From Zygnema cylindricum (lineage: Eukaryota; Streptophyta; Zygnematophyceae; Zygnematales; Zygnemataceae), in the NCBI GenBank assembly GCA_037447655.1, contig JBBHKE010002279.1:124001-188000 (forward strand): 64,000 nucleotides of DNA, in the 5' to 3' direction. The notes under the pieces are model-generated. The model was not told where the DNA came from and searched no databases. It saw nothing but the letters and a program-made list of their open reading frames with translations. Of the stretch, positions 33,740 to 44,529 are shown piece after piece. Positions within the stretch are counted from its first letter, which is position 1. Each line of letters opens with the position of its first letter. The position numbers and the translations under genes were made by a program.

Positions 33740-35020
33740 ATATTTCATTATGTGCAATATAAATTTTTTGTTTACACGAGCATTCGTCAAAGATTTTCAA
33801 GTGTACGGGCAAGATGAACAATTTGTACTATCATACTATCTTATTGTACAAACGAAATATGTCCAAAAAACGGAAAACAAGCATGGCAAACATAGATGTA
33901 CCAAGTGTTGTAAACGTACGCATGAAACTTCGAAAAAATAATGACATATGCGCACGGAACAAATGCAAAAATTTTAAAAATGCGTTGACTAACTTTGATT
34001 TTAGAATAAAATCGATAATTAAAAACATTTAATCCAAAGTATTACTACAACTTATGGGTATGTGCTCATGTATAAAAGTACCGGGTTTTTATTATATCTT
34101 CCGTCAAAGATACTCTTGCGGCTTCCGCTGGCCTGGCATCCACGCTGGCAGAAGGTACACGGCCTTTGCGACTTGTTACCACCTAATCGCGCGTTTGGCG
34201 CGGATATTTTTTTACTTTTACATGAGGTGTAATGCTTTACGTTTAGCCTCTTAAAAATGACCTCTTTCGGGTCACTTGTTGCATACTGGAAAGCTCGACT
34301 GATGTCATATCCGATTTTGCATCTGACGGTCAAGGTTTATGCCCATAACCTTGGAGAATACAATTGGTCATTTAGTAATCTTGTTTTTGTGACAAAAAAA
34401 ATAAAAATTGGTACGGCACTCTGTGAAACAGTACGGCGATCACTAAACAACCTCATTTTTCTCCTTATGGAACTTCACCACAAAAGAAAAATTACGTTAA
34501 TATTGGAACTGTTTAACTAGCGTTAATTACTATAATGTCGAATATTTTTAGATAGTGTAATGTACGAAATGTGTAAGTCCGTACTAGAACTGCTCATTAT
34601 TTCTAACAATTGTACACGCGTACAAAAGAAGTGTCAGATAATGGCGTCGACAGGGGATATTGAGTGCGTCGCACGGGAAAGCGTACTCAGATTTGGTTCC
34701 AAGTCATAAAGACGAGGGAAATCGCGCTAACCTGTTCTCACATGTTCAAGCGTCGAATATGTGAACAGAGACTGTCGCCGGCTACCCTAAAAACATGGGA
34801 ATGTGTATCGACTTCTTTACTAAAATAGCTATTTACGGTGTACTTTCAACCTTTTTTTTGAAATTACGTACACTGTTTTCGGTACATTAATACCCGTACA
34901 CGAAAGCTACGACTTTTACGAAAATTTCAAATACTGAGAAAATTTAAGGATTCTATTTTTTTAAAGTGAAAATCCGTACGACTGGTACCTCTATGGTGGC
35001 AAACCACGGAGGTCTACGGA
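33740..35020 (+). repeat. Dispersed repeat RepX, copy 2
   Basis: Inverted relative to 19740-20667. It adds about 150 bp at its left (ACGAGCATTCGTCAAAGATT) and about 400 bp in the middle (34110-34540) that copy 1 lacks. No clear protein is encoded; short frames of 60-90 codons are not conserved between the copies. Confidence 0.75.
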
Positions 35021-35029
35021 AGTCAAAGT

Positions 35030-35345
35030 ACAAAAGACGGGGGAATATATTCCGTCAAAGATTTTTTGGTATATTCTAGTATATTCGCGTCAGACCTAAT
35101 TAGCTGACAATGTTCCATTTGCACGAGCGTTTGTCAAAGATTCTTCTGGCGTACGGTCCGAATGTACCATTTGAACCGGCGTACTATATCATGGTACAAA
35201 CAACTAATTCCAATTTAAGACGAGAAAAACAAGCCTGGAAAACCGCTGAAGTCAAGAGAAAGACAGAGGGCGAGAAACGGGATACACTCCGTCAAAGATT
35301 TTCTGGTATATTCTAGTATATTCCCGTACAGCATATCCGCTGGCA
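35030..35345 (+). repeat. RepX partial third copy
   Basis: 35108-35250 resembles 33775-33900 (ACGAGCGTTTGTCAAAGATT; TGTACCATTTGAACC; TATATCATGGTACAAAC). A short motif, CCGTCAAAGATTTTYTGGTA plus TATTCTAGTATATTC, occurs twice (about 35050 and 35290). The end, CGCTGGCACAATGTAACTGCC, resembles one 49-bp satellite unit. Confidence 0.65.
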
Positions 35346-35454
35346 CAATGTAACTGCCACGTGAAAGATATTCTTTGATTTTCCACCGTGGCAGCCGTCA
35401 TTTTTATCGTTTAGCTACAATAATGTAGCGATCGTCCACCTTGAGGACGGTTTG

Positions 35455-36200
35455 AGGACCAAAACGACATCGAACGGCCAGTGTTTGCACCAGGATCCTT
35501 GGAGAATCTCGACAAAAGCGAAACAGTACAGCACTGAACAAAAAGGATCTGAAATCAGTAAAATACCCGACATTTTCGGTGGTGGAAAATCGGCCGTACA
35601 GTGATGAATCTTACGAACAGCCGTCGTCATTAACTTGGCCAATCAAATCCGGTCAACAAAGGTCAACTCCACTGCGGCAAAATTAAAAAACGTACGGATG
35701 ATGTATGAAGGCACGAATATCGCAAAAGGCAACAACTAAAAATCAAAGGAAGTCGTTTTCCGTGGACTATAACGACAAAGGGCGAGGAGCGGGATATAAT
35801 CCGTAAAAGATTTCCTGACATTTTCTGGCCAGTGTTTGTACCAGGATGCTTGGAGAATCTTGAAAAAGCAAAATAGTACGGAATAGTTTTAAAAAAAATA
35901 CTGGAATCAGCAAACTAAAGTACAGCGCCAGACTCTTTCGGTGGTGGAAAATCGGCCGTACAGTGAAGAATCTTACGAGCAGCCGTCAGTTGCAACATGT
36001 CGGCAGTTCGTCGGTTACTTGGCCAATAAAAATCGGTCAAAAAAGTCAAGTCCACAGCGGCCTAAAGACAAAAAAACCGTACGCGATGTATGAGCGCATG
36101 CATATAGCCCATATATGTATACCCATATACGTATCGCTCAGGGAAGGCAACAACTGCGAGTCAAAGGAAGTCGTTGTCCGTCGACTACAAGTCGTCTGAT
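35455..36200 (+). repeat. Tandem duplication of about 370 bp
   Basis: 35476-35800 and 35822-36190 share GGCCAGTGTTTGYACCAGGA, TTCGGTGGTGGAAAATCGGC, CGTACAGTGAWGAATCTTAC, CAACAACTRM, and TCAAAGGAAGTCGTTKTCCG in the same order. The second copy carries extra bases, including CATATAGCCCATATATGTAT. No coding potential. Confidence 0.82.
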
Positions 36201-36850
36201 TCATAGCCTATACCCACCGGAGCATTTGTAACTTTTTGCCCATTCCGATGATTTTCCGAAAAGTCATCGGAAAACGGGTCTTGTTCACACCAAAATTTTG
36301 GCTCGTAACTCCGATTGAAGGTGTCACGTGACACATCACACGCTTCGACGTCATCAAACATAGGCGCGAAAACAAACCTGCATTTTTTCAAATTTACTAA
36401 AACGTCCCTCTCTTCCCTTCGTCCCCCGTGTTCTCCTCTACTCCATCGTTAAAGTAAAGCTCTTCCTTCTCGTCATCTGTCCATTTGTCTATTTTATTTG
36501 GTCCCTCCATTCTATTTGGTCCCTCCTATCGACCAGTTCGGTTTTTTGTTCTTCCTCCTTTGTCTACAATTAACTCCAATCTGGTTACAATCACTATGCA
36601 TCATTTTTTAAAACATTTTTTAGGGTTTCAAACCTAGCAACGTTAATTCTTTTGATCTGATATTCCTTAATCCGTTTTAAGGACATTTGAGAAAACAGTT
36701 TGCGGGCTACAAGGTATATAATTCCTGGACCATAATGTGCCGTTTAACTATAAAACATGTTATCTTAAAGAAACCCTAACCCTAATTAAAATCCTAACTT
36801 AGTAGAATGAAGTTATTTAAAGACATATCTATGAAGATATATATCTATTA
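36201..36850. other. Unassigned DNA with pyrimidine-rich tract
   Basis: 36395-36570 is rich in CTC and TCC and resembles a plant 5' leader, but no adjoining gene is found. A 57-codon ATG frame on the minus strand (about 36364-36188) has no recognised domain. Confidence 0.4.
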
Positions 36851-36854
36851 TATA

Positions 36855-36887
<33 letters not shown>

Positions 36888-37055
36888 ATATGTATATATG
36901 TATATATGTATATATGTATATATGTATATATGTATATATGTATATATGTATATATGTATATATGTATATATGTATATATGTATATATGTATATATATATA
37001 TTCTATATATATATATATATATATATTCTATATATATGTATATTACTATACTATT
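36850..37055. repeat. Microsatellite (TATATATG)n
   Basis: About 20 units of an 8-bp motif, then (TA)n with two TTC interruptions. Confidence 0.95.
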
Positions 37056-38395
<1,340 letters not shown>

Positions 38396-38976
38396 TGATA
38401 CGCGGGGTCGGCCATTACGAGCGACAAAGATAAATCTGAGCGCCACAGACTTCCGACTCCGGAGCAGAATATCACAAGGCTCAGATAGAACAAGTGACTA
38501 GACAATGATCAGAGCTTAGAGGGGGTAGAGAAAAAAACAAACACAGTAGTTTAGACAGATTTGTATGCTCCCATTATAAAGAGGTAGGAATACAAGTTGA
38601 TTGTAAAACAAAGTGGCCAAATTGTCCCTATCAATAAAGCTGGATGCTATTCTGTCTTTTTCTCTCTGTGAATGGTAATTGTCTTTTTCTAAGCACACGA
38701 CTAAATAGTCTAAAGCTAACACACTCACTAAGTGGCGGTCCAATCATAATTTGCCACGTGTACAATGTCCACCGCACAATAAGACGTGGGGGACAGCTGC
38801 ATGTTCTGACAAAAAAAAAAAAAAACTGCAAACTGAAAAACTGACAAAATCCCGCTACAATTTCCCTCCCGAAAATATCGCCTATACTAAGCAAACCGAT
38901 TCACGTATAAAACGCAAACGATACGAATCAAATCGGTGTATCGGAGAATCGCCCAGAATCGCACCAAAAACCAACA
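38396..38976 (-). repeat. 3' LTR of C1
   Basis: 581 bp; on the minus strand from TGTTGGTTTTTGG (38976) to GCGTATCA (38396). The purine-poor GAATCGAGTGGGAG precedes it. Contains CCACGTGG-like and CCCCCACGT blocks shared with the 5' LTR, and a run of A on the + strand (38810-38825). Confidence 0.9.
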
Positions 38977-39394
38977 CTCCCACTCGATTCTGCGGTGATT
39001 TCCGTACTCACAGACTTTGGTTGACCACGAACCTTCCTTGAAATATCACGAGGTCACTTTCGGCAAATTTTGATGACGTAATTAAAAACGAACCGTACAT
39101 TTGGCGAAATCGTATGTGTACGTTCCGCAGAATGGTCTGTACGAGACCGTGAAGCACAAAAATGAACAGATGTCGCGCCACTGGCGCCCCACAGAGTCAT
39201 GCAGGACTGTGTACCTCGTAAACGTACATCTGTCAGCTGCAAATTGAAAGTTCTGAATAACAAAGGTGGCGCACTCCAACGAATACATGTTTGTGAACCG
39301 TGAAGGTTCGGAACTCCAAGCGCCAGTGACATTCTCCCGAACCTGTTTGATTTTTCCGAGGTAACAAGGTTGGGAATAGTACTCCGAGAGTACA
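38977..39394 (-). other. C1 3' untranslated region
   Basis: 418 bp between the pol stop and the 3' LTR. Two overlapping frames (112-113 codons) exist on the minus strand but match no env-like or other domain and lack a plausible start. Its GTACG-rich composition resembles the LTR DNA around it. Confidence 0.6.
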
Positions 39395-42300
39395 TTATGT
39401 AGATTTTTCTGAAGAGTCACTCATCTTTCGTTTCTTGATTTCCTGAGTGATAGTGCTCTCCGTAGGTTCCTCCTCCTTAGCTTTTTCTGTACCATTTTCT
39501 GTACCTGCAAGAAAATTAGTCAGACCTGCTTTTCTTACACAAAAACTTAGCTTATCTCTTCCTATAGCCTTAGTGAGCATATCCGCTGCATTCTCTTTAT
39601 CGGGAGTGTAGGAAAACTCCACTGCTTCCGCTGCAATCTCATTTCTAACAAAATGATATCTCATAGAAATGTGCTTAGATTTAGGATGATTCACAGGATT
39701 TTTAATCAATGCTAAGCAACTCTGGCTGTCTGTAAATATTTTAGTCCTCTCAGTCTGCAAAAAGCCTATCTCATTTAGGAATGCTCTCATCCAAAAGACC
39801 TCTTTTATAGTTGCGGCTGCGGCCATGTATTCCGCCTCCATGGTGGAGAGTGCCACTGTTTTTTGGAGCTTGCTCGCCCAACTCACGCTTCCATCTCCAA
39901 TCTTACACAAGTAACCAGTCGTGGACTTCCTTGTGGTAAGGTCACCTCCCCAATCTGCGTCGTTGTAGGCATGGATGTTAACGCTTTCCTGTACTCCTCC
40001 CAATGTCAATATGTAGTTTCTTGTTTCTTTTAAGTACTTCAATACCCTTTTAACTGCCATCCAATGTTGCTTGCTTGGCCTGTGCAGGAATCCGCTTAGG
40101 ATGCCGACGGCGGTGGCGATGTCGGGACGGGTGCAATTCATTGCGTAAATGAGGGCTCCCACTGCTTCGCGGTAGGGGGCGTCCACTTGTTCCCCTTGTC
40201 CCTTTTCAAACACTTCAATCAGCTTTTCCCCAAGTTCCAAAGGGGTGCTGACTCCTCTTGCATGCTCCAAGTTAAATCTGGTGAGTAACTCACCAATATA
40301 TTTTATTTGAGTTAGATGGATTTTTCTATTGGCTCTATCTCTGATGACTTCTATGCCTAGGACATACTTGAGTTCTCCTAGATCTTTCATTTCGAATTGA
40401 CTTCTTAGCATGTGTTTCACTTTCGCTATATCTTCTTTGGTTTTGCCTAGAATGATCAAGTCATCTACATAGATAGCAATGATAATGTTCATTTCAGCAT
40501 TGTGATAAACAGAGTGATCTGACTCTATTTTTACAAACCCTTGACTTTGCAGGTACTCATCAATCCTGATGTTCCAAAGTCGTGGAGATTGTTTCAGTCC
40601 GTACAGTGCCTTGGACAATTTACACACTTTGTTCGGGTTCATGGGGTCTTCGAACCCTTCGGGCTGCTCCATATATAGTTCCTCCTCCTGTTCGCCATGA
40701 AGAAACGCCGTTTTCACATCCATCTGCTCGATTTCCAAGTCGAGGATGGCGGCTAGAGCAAGTAAGGTACGAATGGAATTATACCTTACAACTGGAGCGA
40801 ATGTTTCTTTATAATCAATGCCTTCCTTTTGAGTGTAACCCTTGGCTACTAGTCTTGCCTTATAGCGATCGATTGTTCCATCGGCATTTCTTTTGATTCG
40901 AAAGGTCCACTTGCTGCCAATTGGTTTTCTTCCGTGTGGCAAGTCTTCTAATGTCCATGTTTTGTTTTGCAGAATGGACGCCATTTCCTCATTAACTGGG
41001 GCCTTCCACTTTTCCCCATGCTCACCGTTCAGTGCCTGGTGGAGAGTTAAAGGCTCTTCGGCTTGAGCCATCCAGGCGAACTTTTTCCTTGGGGCGCTTG
41101 TGGTATCGTACCACTCTCCAAACTTTATTGGAGATTTTCTAGCCCGACTGCTGCTGGCCTTTCTTGTGGGCACTGAGGTAAGGTCTTCTACTACGCCCTT
41201 TTCCTTAGTTTCTTTTCCTTTGGCTGCAGTCACTTTGTCCACTTCCTCAGTTGCGGCAACCTTATCTTCATTGATTTGACTCTCGCTGTTTGGTTCTTGT
41301 GCAGGTGGTGAATCTTCAATTTCAGTTTCGAGAACGTTGGTTTCACCAAGGGATTCGTTTAATTTATTTGCCTCCTCTTCAGCAGACTCATCGTCGCTCG
41401 GTGACCAGTCATCAAACGAAGGGGAGTAATTTTCCCCTTCCTTTCTCCCACTGTTGCCATGCACCTCGTTCCTTGCCAGTGTTTCTCTCTCTGCAAATTT
41501 CACATTTCTGCTTATCATGATGGTCCGAGATTCAGTGTTGAAGATTCTGTAGGCTTTTCTGCTTTCTTCGTAACCTACAAATATTCCTTCTTTTGCTTTG
41601 GGGGCCAATTTTCCTCCTTTGTTTGCGTGGTCATGAACGTATGCTCGGCTTCCAAACACTTTCAGGTGAGAAATGGTTGGTCTGAATCCATGCCATTTCT
41701 CAAACGGAGTTGCATTCTCTAACGCAGATGTTGGACACCTATTGCGCAGGTACACTGCCGTACACATGGCTTCTCCCCAAAATTCAGAGCCAATTTGATG
41801 GGTAGCCATCATGCTGAGTGACATTTCGTTGAGTGTGCGGTTCATCCTCTCTGCAACACCATTTTGCTGAGGCGTGCCTGGAGCCGTCAACTGATGTTCG
41901 ATCCCTTCAAGGGTAAGGAAGCTTTTAAATTCCGAGGATAAGTACTCCCCTCCATTGTCGCTTCTCAGTCCAATGATAGACTTTCCGTGTTTCTTTTCAG
42001 CCATAGCCTTGTATTGCTTAAAACATTGGAATACCTCACTCTTGTGCTTGAGTAGGTAGATGTGAGTCATCCTTGAGTAATCGTCTATGAAAGTAACGGC
42101 AAATCTCTTTCCGCTGCAGGATTTGACCTTCGTCGGTCCCCACACATCTGAGTGGACAAGCTCAAGTGGTTGAGTAGCTCTTCTTCCTCCGTCTTTGGGA
42201 AAGGGAAGACGATGTGATTTACCCAATTCGCAGCTGCGACATGGATCTGGTGAGTCGGTCACATTGTTAAGTCCTAGTCCGTGAACAAGCTGTCCTTTGA

Positions 42301-42919
42301 CTAGTTTTCTCATACCGTTTGTATGCAAATGTCCCAGTCTTCGATGCCACAGCATTTGATTGTAGCTAGGCATTTTGGTGTCTTGTTCATGCTTGATTGG
42401 CATCTCAGACTTCTCGACTGACATTTCCAGTTTCTCTCCATTCGCAGATCGTACATTAGGTGGATTCTCCTCACTTGATTTTGGGAGAACTGCGCTTGCG
42501 GCAAGTGCGAGGCCTCTGGGTTTTGGACTGCACTTCAAACGGTAGGTTCTGTCTACCATTCGTTCGCCTTCTGCAATTGTGACACCATTTCGTATGAGTT
42601 TGATTTTTCCATGCTTCTGCCACACCGGTGTGATGCCATTGTCCTCAGCTTGAGGAATAGAGTATAGATTTCTTTTGAAGGAGGGAACATAGAGCACGTT
42701 CTTGATGGTCCGTGATTGGATTCGGCCATCGACTAACGCCTCTATTTCGATGTCTCCTTTTCCTGTGGCATGTGCGCTATGGTTGTCTCCCATGAAGATC
42801 CGCGATGGAGCAATTTCGCGAAAGTTGGAAAACCACTCTCTCCTGAAACACATGTGCTCAGACGCACCAGTGTCCACCATCCAGTGATCGTTGCTGGTCG
42901 CGATGGAGGACGCCATCAT
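39395..42919 (-). CDS. C1 pol polyprotein (PR-INT-RT-RH), uninterrupted
   Basis: 1174 codons from the ATG at 42919; the frame is in fact open upstream to 43084, because copia pol is normally part of a gag-pol fusion. Domains: protease with VDTGASEH (Asp16); HHCC finger (H192, H197, C227, C230); integrase catalytic D258, D321, E357, an exact D,D-35-E; reverse transcriptase about 650-860 with D734 (QMDVKTAF) and YVDD 817-820; RNase H about 980-1120 with D987/D989, E1028 and D1064. A Lys/Glu-rich tail closes it. All catalytic residues are present. It copies element RNA and inserts the cDNA. Expression would need gag, which is broken in this copy. Confidence 0.93.
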   Translation of the reverse strand: MMASSIATSNDHWMVDTGASEHMCFRREWFSNFREIAPSRIFMGDNHSAHATGKGDIEIEALVDGRIQSRTIKNVLYVPSFKRNLYSIPQAEDNGITPVWQKHGKIKLIRNGVTIAEGERMVDRTYRLKCSPKPRGLALAASAVLPKSSEENPPNVRSANGEKLEMSVEKSEMPIKHEQDTKMPSYNQMLWHRRLGHLHTNGMRKLVKGQLVHGLGLNNVTDSPDPCRSCELGKSHRLPFPKDGGRRATQPLELVHSDVWGPTKVKSCSGKRFAVTFIDDYSRMTHIYLLKHKSEVFQCFKQYKAMAEKKHGKSIIGLRSDNGGEYLSSEFKSFLTLEGIEHQLTAPGTPQQNGVAERMNRTLNEMSLSMMATHQIGSEFWGEAMCTAVYLRNRCPTSALENATPFEKWHGFRPTISHLKVFGSRAYVHDHANKGGKLAPKAKEGIFVGYEESRKAYRIFNTESRTIMISRNVKFAERETLARNEVHGNSGRKEGENYSPSFDDWSPSDDESAEEEANKLNESLGETNVLETEIEDSPPAQEPNSESQINEDKVAATEEVDKVTAAKGKETKEKGVVEDLTSVPTRKASSSRARKSPIKFGEWYDTTSAPRKKFAWMAQAEEPLTLHQALNGEHGEKWKAPVNEEMASILQNKTWTLEDLPHGRKPIGSKWTFRIKRNADGTIDRYKARLVAKGYTQKEGIDYKETFAPVVRYNSIRTLLALAAILDLEIEQMDVKTAFLHGEQEEELYMEQPEGFEDPMNPNKVCKLSKALYGLKQSPRLWNIRIDEYLQSQGFVKIESDHSVYHNAEMNIIIAIYVDDLIILGKTKEDIAKVKHMLRSQFEMKDLGELKYVLGIEVIRDRANRKIHLTQIKYIGELLTRFNLEHARGVSTPLELGEKLIEVFEKGQGEQVDAPYREAVGALIYAMNCTRPDIATAVGILSGFLHRPSKQHWMAVKRVLKYLKETRNYILTLGGVQESVNIHAYNDADWGGDLTTRKSTTGYLCKIGDGSVSWASKLQKTVALSTMEAEYMAAAATIKEVFWMRAFLNEIGFLQTERTKIFTDSQSCLALIKNPVNHPKSKHISMRYHFVRNEIAAEAVEFSYTPDKENAADMLTKAIGRDKLSFCVRKAGLTNFLAGTENGTEKAKEEEPTESTITQEIKKRKMSDSSEKST

Positions 42920-43084
42920 TGCTTGTGAGGTGACGATCTCCTTCCCTTTTCCCTTCCCCTTTTTCAGTTTTGTCTCGTCTACTTTCCCATGTAATTTGTC
43001 ATAGGAGTATTTCCGGCATACTGAGATGAAATGACCCGCCTTATCGCAATAAAAACATTTTCTATCTGTTTTTCTGTCATGATT

Positions 43085-43779
43085 TTAATCCTTCCTCTCT
43101 TTGTTTCCATGTTTGCCTGCAGCAAACGCGGAGCTTTCGGCAACAGACTCGCGGCTCGTCATGATTTTGGTGTTGAACTCGTCCTTGAGGAGCGCCTCAA
43201 CAACCTCGTTCCACTTCCATGAGTTTACATCTTTCTGATCCAGCCAGGTGAGAATCGGTTTGTACTCCACTGGTAGGGAAAGCATGAGAAGAGTAATTTT
43301 TGTGTCGTTAGGAAGGGTGAAACCGACAGCGTCGGCTTCGGCCAGCAGGTTGGCATAATGGGAGGTGTAACACTCCATCGACATTCCGTCTTGATAGATG
43401 GTTGTCATTAGCGTCTTTCCCAACTTGATGCGTGCTGTCATCCCTGAGAGTTTGTGAGTAGTCTCGAGAGATGTCCAGATTTCGACTGACGTCTTGAGTC
43501 TCGTGACGTTTCTCAGTTGGTTATCCGCCAATCCCCTTATCAGAATGTTCTTGCCACGGATTTCTCTCACGTCCCAGTCACTGATTTTCTTTTTCTCTGC
43601 ATCTGTTGGGTTTGCAGCATCTGCAGCAGCGGGACGTGTTTCAGCTCCGAGTACGATTGCAAGACAGTTTCTCTCCTCTAGAGCGGCTTCCGCCCTACAC
43701 CTCATAACTGATAGTTGGCGCCCTCGAACTTGTCTAGTGAGCCAGGTGGGCCCGTAACCTGATACGCGGGGTCGGCCAT
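43085..43779 (-). pseudogene. C1 gag with one frameshift and one stop
   Basis: The start is the ATG at 43779-43777 inside the LTR (MADPAYQVTGPPGSLDKFEG). At about 43703 one base is missing, shifting the frame just after ANYQL. The second frame carries the capsid region (MRCRAEAALEER, LVLGAETRPA-like, KTLMTTIYQDGMSMECYTSH, LLSLPVEYK-like) down to a TAA at 43087-43085. The same frame then continues into the CCHC knuckle C-FY-C-DKAG-H-FISV-C (about 43057-43016) and on to pol. So two small lesions separate this copy from an open gag-pol frame. Confidence 0.87.
43745..43759 (-). promoter_or_regulatory. C1 primer-binding site, half-tRNA-iMet type
   Basis: Minus strand GGTTACGGGCCCACC, one base (A to G opposite the anticodon) from perfect complementarity to the initiator tRNA-Met anticodon arm. 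It starts immediately after the LTR and is within gag codons 7-12. Confidence 0.83.
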
Positions 43780-44352
43780 TACGAGCGACAGAGATAAATC
43801 TCAGCGCCACAAACTTCCAACTCCGGAGCAGAATACACAAGGCTCAGATAGGACAAGTTACCAGGCAGTTTGATCAAAACTTAGAGTGGGTAGAGATAAA
43901 ACAAACACAGAATAGCTTCAGACAAATTTGTTACTTCCCATTACAAGAATTGAAGTACAATTGATGTAAAACAAAATGGACGGATTGTCCCTATTAATAA
44001 AGCCGGTTTCCTGTTTTGTCTGTCTCCCTGTGAATGGATAATTGTCTACTCCTGTGCACACAACTAAATAGCCTAACGCTAACACACTCACTAAGTGGCG
44101 GTTCAATCATAATCTGCCACGTGTAGAATGTCCACCGCACAATAAAACGTGGGGGACAACAGCATGTTCTGACACACAAAAACTGCAAACTGAAAACAGA
44201 TTCTATAAACTGTAAACTGACATAATCACGCTACGATTCCCCTCCCGAAAATATCGCCTATGCTAAACAAGCCGATTTGTCTATCAAACACAAATAGTAC
44301 AAAGCAAATCGGTGTACCGGAGAATCACGCGGAATCGCACCAAAAACTAACA
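43760..44352 (-). repeat. 5' LTR of C1
   Basis: 593 bp, TGTTAGTTTTTGG (44352) to CCGCGTATCA (43760). It aligns with the 3' LTR along its whole length but with many substitutions and small indels. Confidence 0.9.
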
Positions 44353-44353
44353 G

Positions 44354-44529
44354 GTGACGCTCATCGATGACGACATACTATGTTGTACCTTAAACTACAG
44401 AATGAAATGTCGGTGCGTTACGTTAAAACAATTTGTGTGTGTCATTGCGGAAGCCTTTTTCATCTACCCTACGTATAAGGGTGCGTCTCTATGTGCCAAA
44501 GTCAGGGTTTTTCTCTGTCGTTTTCCTGT
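44354..44529 (+). repeat. 176-bp near-identical copy of 52368-52543
   Basis: I find one difference in 176 bases (C44394 region CTTAAACTACAG against CTTAAAGTACAG). It starts one base from the C1 5' LTR and stops abruptly after TTTTCCTGT. The 52-kb copy continues on both sides into other sequence. The segment contains an H-type terminal sequence (AAGGGTGCGTC). Confidence 0.88.

Larger units (their letters stand above)
38396..44352 (-). mobile_element. Ty1/copia element C1, best preserved
   Basis: The LTRs are 38396-38976 (3') and 43760-44352 (5'), TG...CA. The internal order is PBS, gag, protease, integrase, reverse transcriptase, RNase H, then a 420-bp 3' untranslated part. It is a different lineage from the A elements: pol residues and LTR sequence differ throughout, yet the LTR/gag/PBS arrangement is the same. 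Flanks differ (GTATC left, GGTGA right), so there is no target duplication, and the LTRs differ at clearly more than a tenth of positions although pol is intact. Confidence 0.95.

Noticed and set aside
36188-36364. 57-codon minus-strand frame (MFDDVEACDVSRDTF...)
   Set aside because: No domain, no repeat or homologue in the window, and no promoter; length is within chance.
39054-39420. Possible env-like third ORF of C1
   Set aside because: Two overlapping frames without start context, signal peptide or membrane segment; better read as 3' untranslated DNA.
43085-43840. C1 gag starting upstream in the LTR (CILLRSWKF...)
   Set aside because: That reading is the wrong frame before the one-base loss; the ATG at 43779 matches the family pattern.
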